Assembly (NCBI GenBank): GCA_034620365.1
Contig: JAQGEQ010000186.1
Span: forward strand, 124,001-188,000
Length of the DNA stretch: 64,000 nt
From: Pegea sp. RAD2-039
Taxonomy: Eukaryota; Chordata; Thaliacea; Salpida; Salpidae
Reading direction: 5' to 3'
Part shown: piece by piece, positions 63,233 to 64,000 of the stretch
How the letters are laid out: each line of letters begins with the position of its first letter
How positions within the stretch are numbered: position 1 is the first letter of the stretch
Program-made: the position numbers and the translations under genes
Notes under the pieces: model-generated
The model's input: the letters and a program-made list of their open reading frames with translations, nothing else
Databases searched by the model: none
What the model was told of the DNA's origin: nothing

Positions 63233-64000
63233 AAATATATTTATCTATTTATTACGATAAATGCAAAGGAAGGTGCCTGAAGAGAGCACCTCTCGCTAAC
63301 ACACATTCTCAAAAATAACATCTATTTAGTCAAAAATATAGAAAGCAAAAGATGTAACACGTGGCATTTCAGTAGTCCTCAAAGCATATAACAGTGAACA
63401 AATACATGGAATTATAATAATATTTAAAAAAAGAGGAAAGATTTACAGTTTAGAAATGTAATGTTGGCGATATTATAACGGTTCAACTTCTGCTTGAACA
63501 ATGCGAGTGACATCGACATGACAATGTCTGATGTTAGCTGGTTCGAAGTACTAATTGTGCGGTATAAGAGAAAATTTGCTCTGATTAATGTACCAGGTGA
63601 TATGGACTTATTAAGATGTAATGTGTATCGTCTGAGTTGGTATAACTTGAGGGAGGGACTAGCGGAAAAGAAAGCATCGAATTGAAGGTCTATTAAATTG
63701 TGGATAATTTTGAAAATAAGAATTAAGTCACATTTAATCCGTCGAATTTCCAAAGTATCTAAATTGAAGAAGCTGAGACGATGTTTATAACTATCGTATT
63801 TAATCTTTAACCAATCTCGTAAATATGGCCTGAACAGACTCAAATTTTTTGAAATCACTAACTTGATATGGCATCCATGCACTAACATTGTATTCAAGAA
63901 TTGGACCTACGTACAATTTGAAAAGGTTGATAAAAAAACATGGGCCCTTAGAATTAAATGTCTGTATAATAAGGAAAACAAGGTTGATTGATTTTCCAAA
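63233..64000 (-). mobile_element. Non-LTR retrotransposon (LINE), copy 3: degenerate reverse-transcriptase 3' part and 3' UTR
   Basis: The 3' UTR (63233-63423) is shared with copies 1 and 2. A minus-strand ORF (63897-63424) matches the C-terminal part of CR1/Jockey-type reverse transcriptases: SLFRPYLRDWLKIKYDSYKH, then RRIKCDLILIFKIIHNLIDL and, at the end, [13 protein letters not shown]. Upstream, KLYVGPILEYNVSAW (about 63933-63889) is in a different frame and runs to a stop, so this copy is broken by a frameshift. It continues past the window end. The endonuclease and most of the RT are not visible; the clade is not certain. Confidence 0.85.

Noticed and set aside
1..64000. CRISPR arrays, bacterial operons or prophage-like systems
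   Set aside because: The window is intron-containing animal DNA. The tandem arrays lack unique spacers between conserved repeats, apart from the tRNA units, which are explained as a gene array.

Overview
This 64 kb window is nuclear DNA from an AT-rich invertebrate animal. Conserved metazoan genes are split by canonical GT-AG introns, many only 43-55 bp long, and lie in AT-rich, largely featureless intergenic DNA. The gene set (ARID4, APC, parvin, glutamate transporter, ShK-tailed astacin, DAZ-like RRM protein) is animal. I cannot name the phylum from sequence alone. Short introns plus a very frequent TGACGTCA octamer would suit something like a tunicate, but that is a guess.

Layout: 1-3588 (-) ARID4-type chromatin regulator whose C-terminal end lies outside the window; 6182-9482 (+) GPAT3/4-type glycerol-3-phosphate acyltransferase; 10070-11690 a SINE-like element with a ~1.3 kb minisatellite in its middle; 11821-14186 (+) a tandem array of eight tRNA-Thr genes; 15038-16023 (-) sigma-class GST; 18526-24002 (+) M1 aminopeptidase N; 24097-26832 (-) NAD-isocitrate dehydrogenase beta subunit, convergent with the aminopeptidase; 28976-31059 and 32214-33916 (-) two tandem parvin paralogues; 38001-47957 (+) APC; 49176-52667 (+) astacin metalloprotease with two CCP and three ShKT domains; 54571-54959 (+) an 86-aa single-RRM DAZ/BOULE-like protein; 56822-60868 (-) SLC1/EAAT-family transporter. 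SINE copies lie at 53.1-53.4 kb and 62.57-62.79 kb. LINE 3' ends lie at 46.2, 59.1 and 63.2 kb.

The genes are unrelated housekeeping, signalling and transport functions. There is no operon or recognisable multi-gene system. The most distinctive points are: each of four conserved genes (GPAT, aminopeptidase, IDH3B, APC) has one intron enlarged by its own minisatellite; the tRNA-Thr array contains one copy with a single-base anticodon change (AGT to TGT); the TGACGTCA palindrome is far more frequent than base composition predicts; and the glutamate-transporter homologue has Asn in place of both conserved sodium-coordinating Asp residues. Exon models were built by hand from splice motifs and reading-frame continuity. 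Total coding lengths divide by three for GPAT, GST, aminopeptidase, IDH3B, both parvins, the RRM protein and EAAT.
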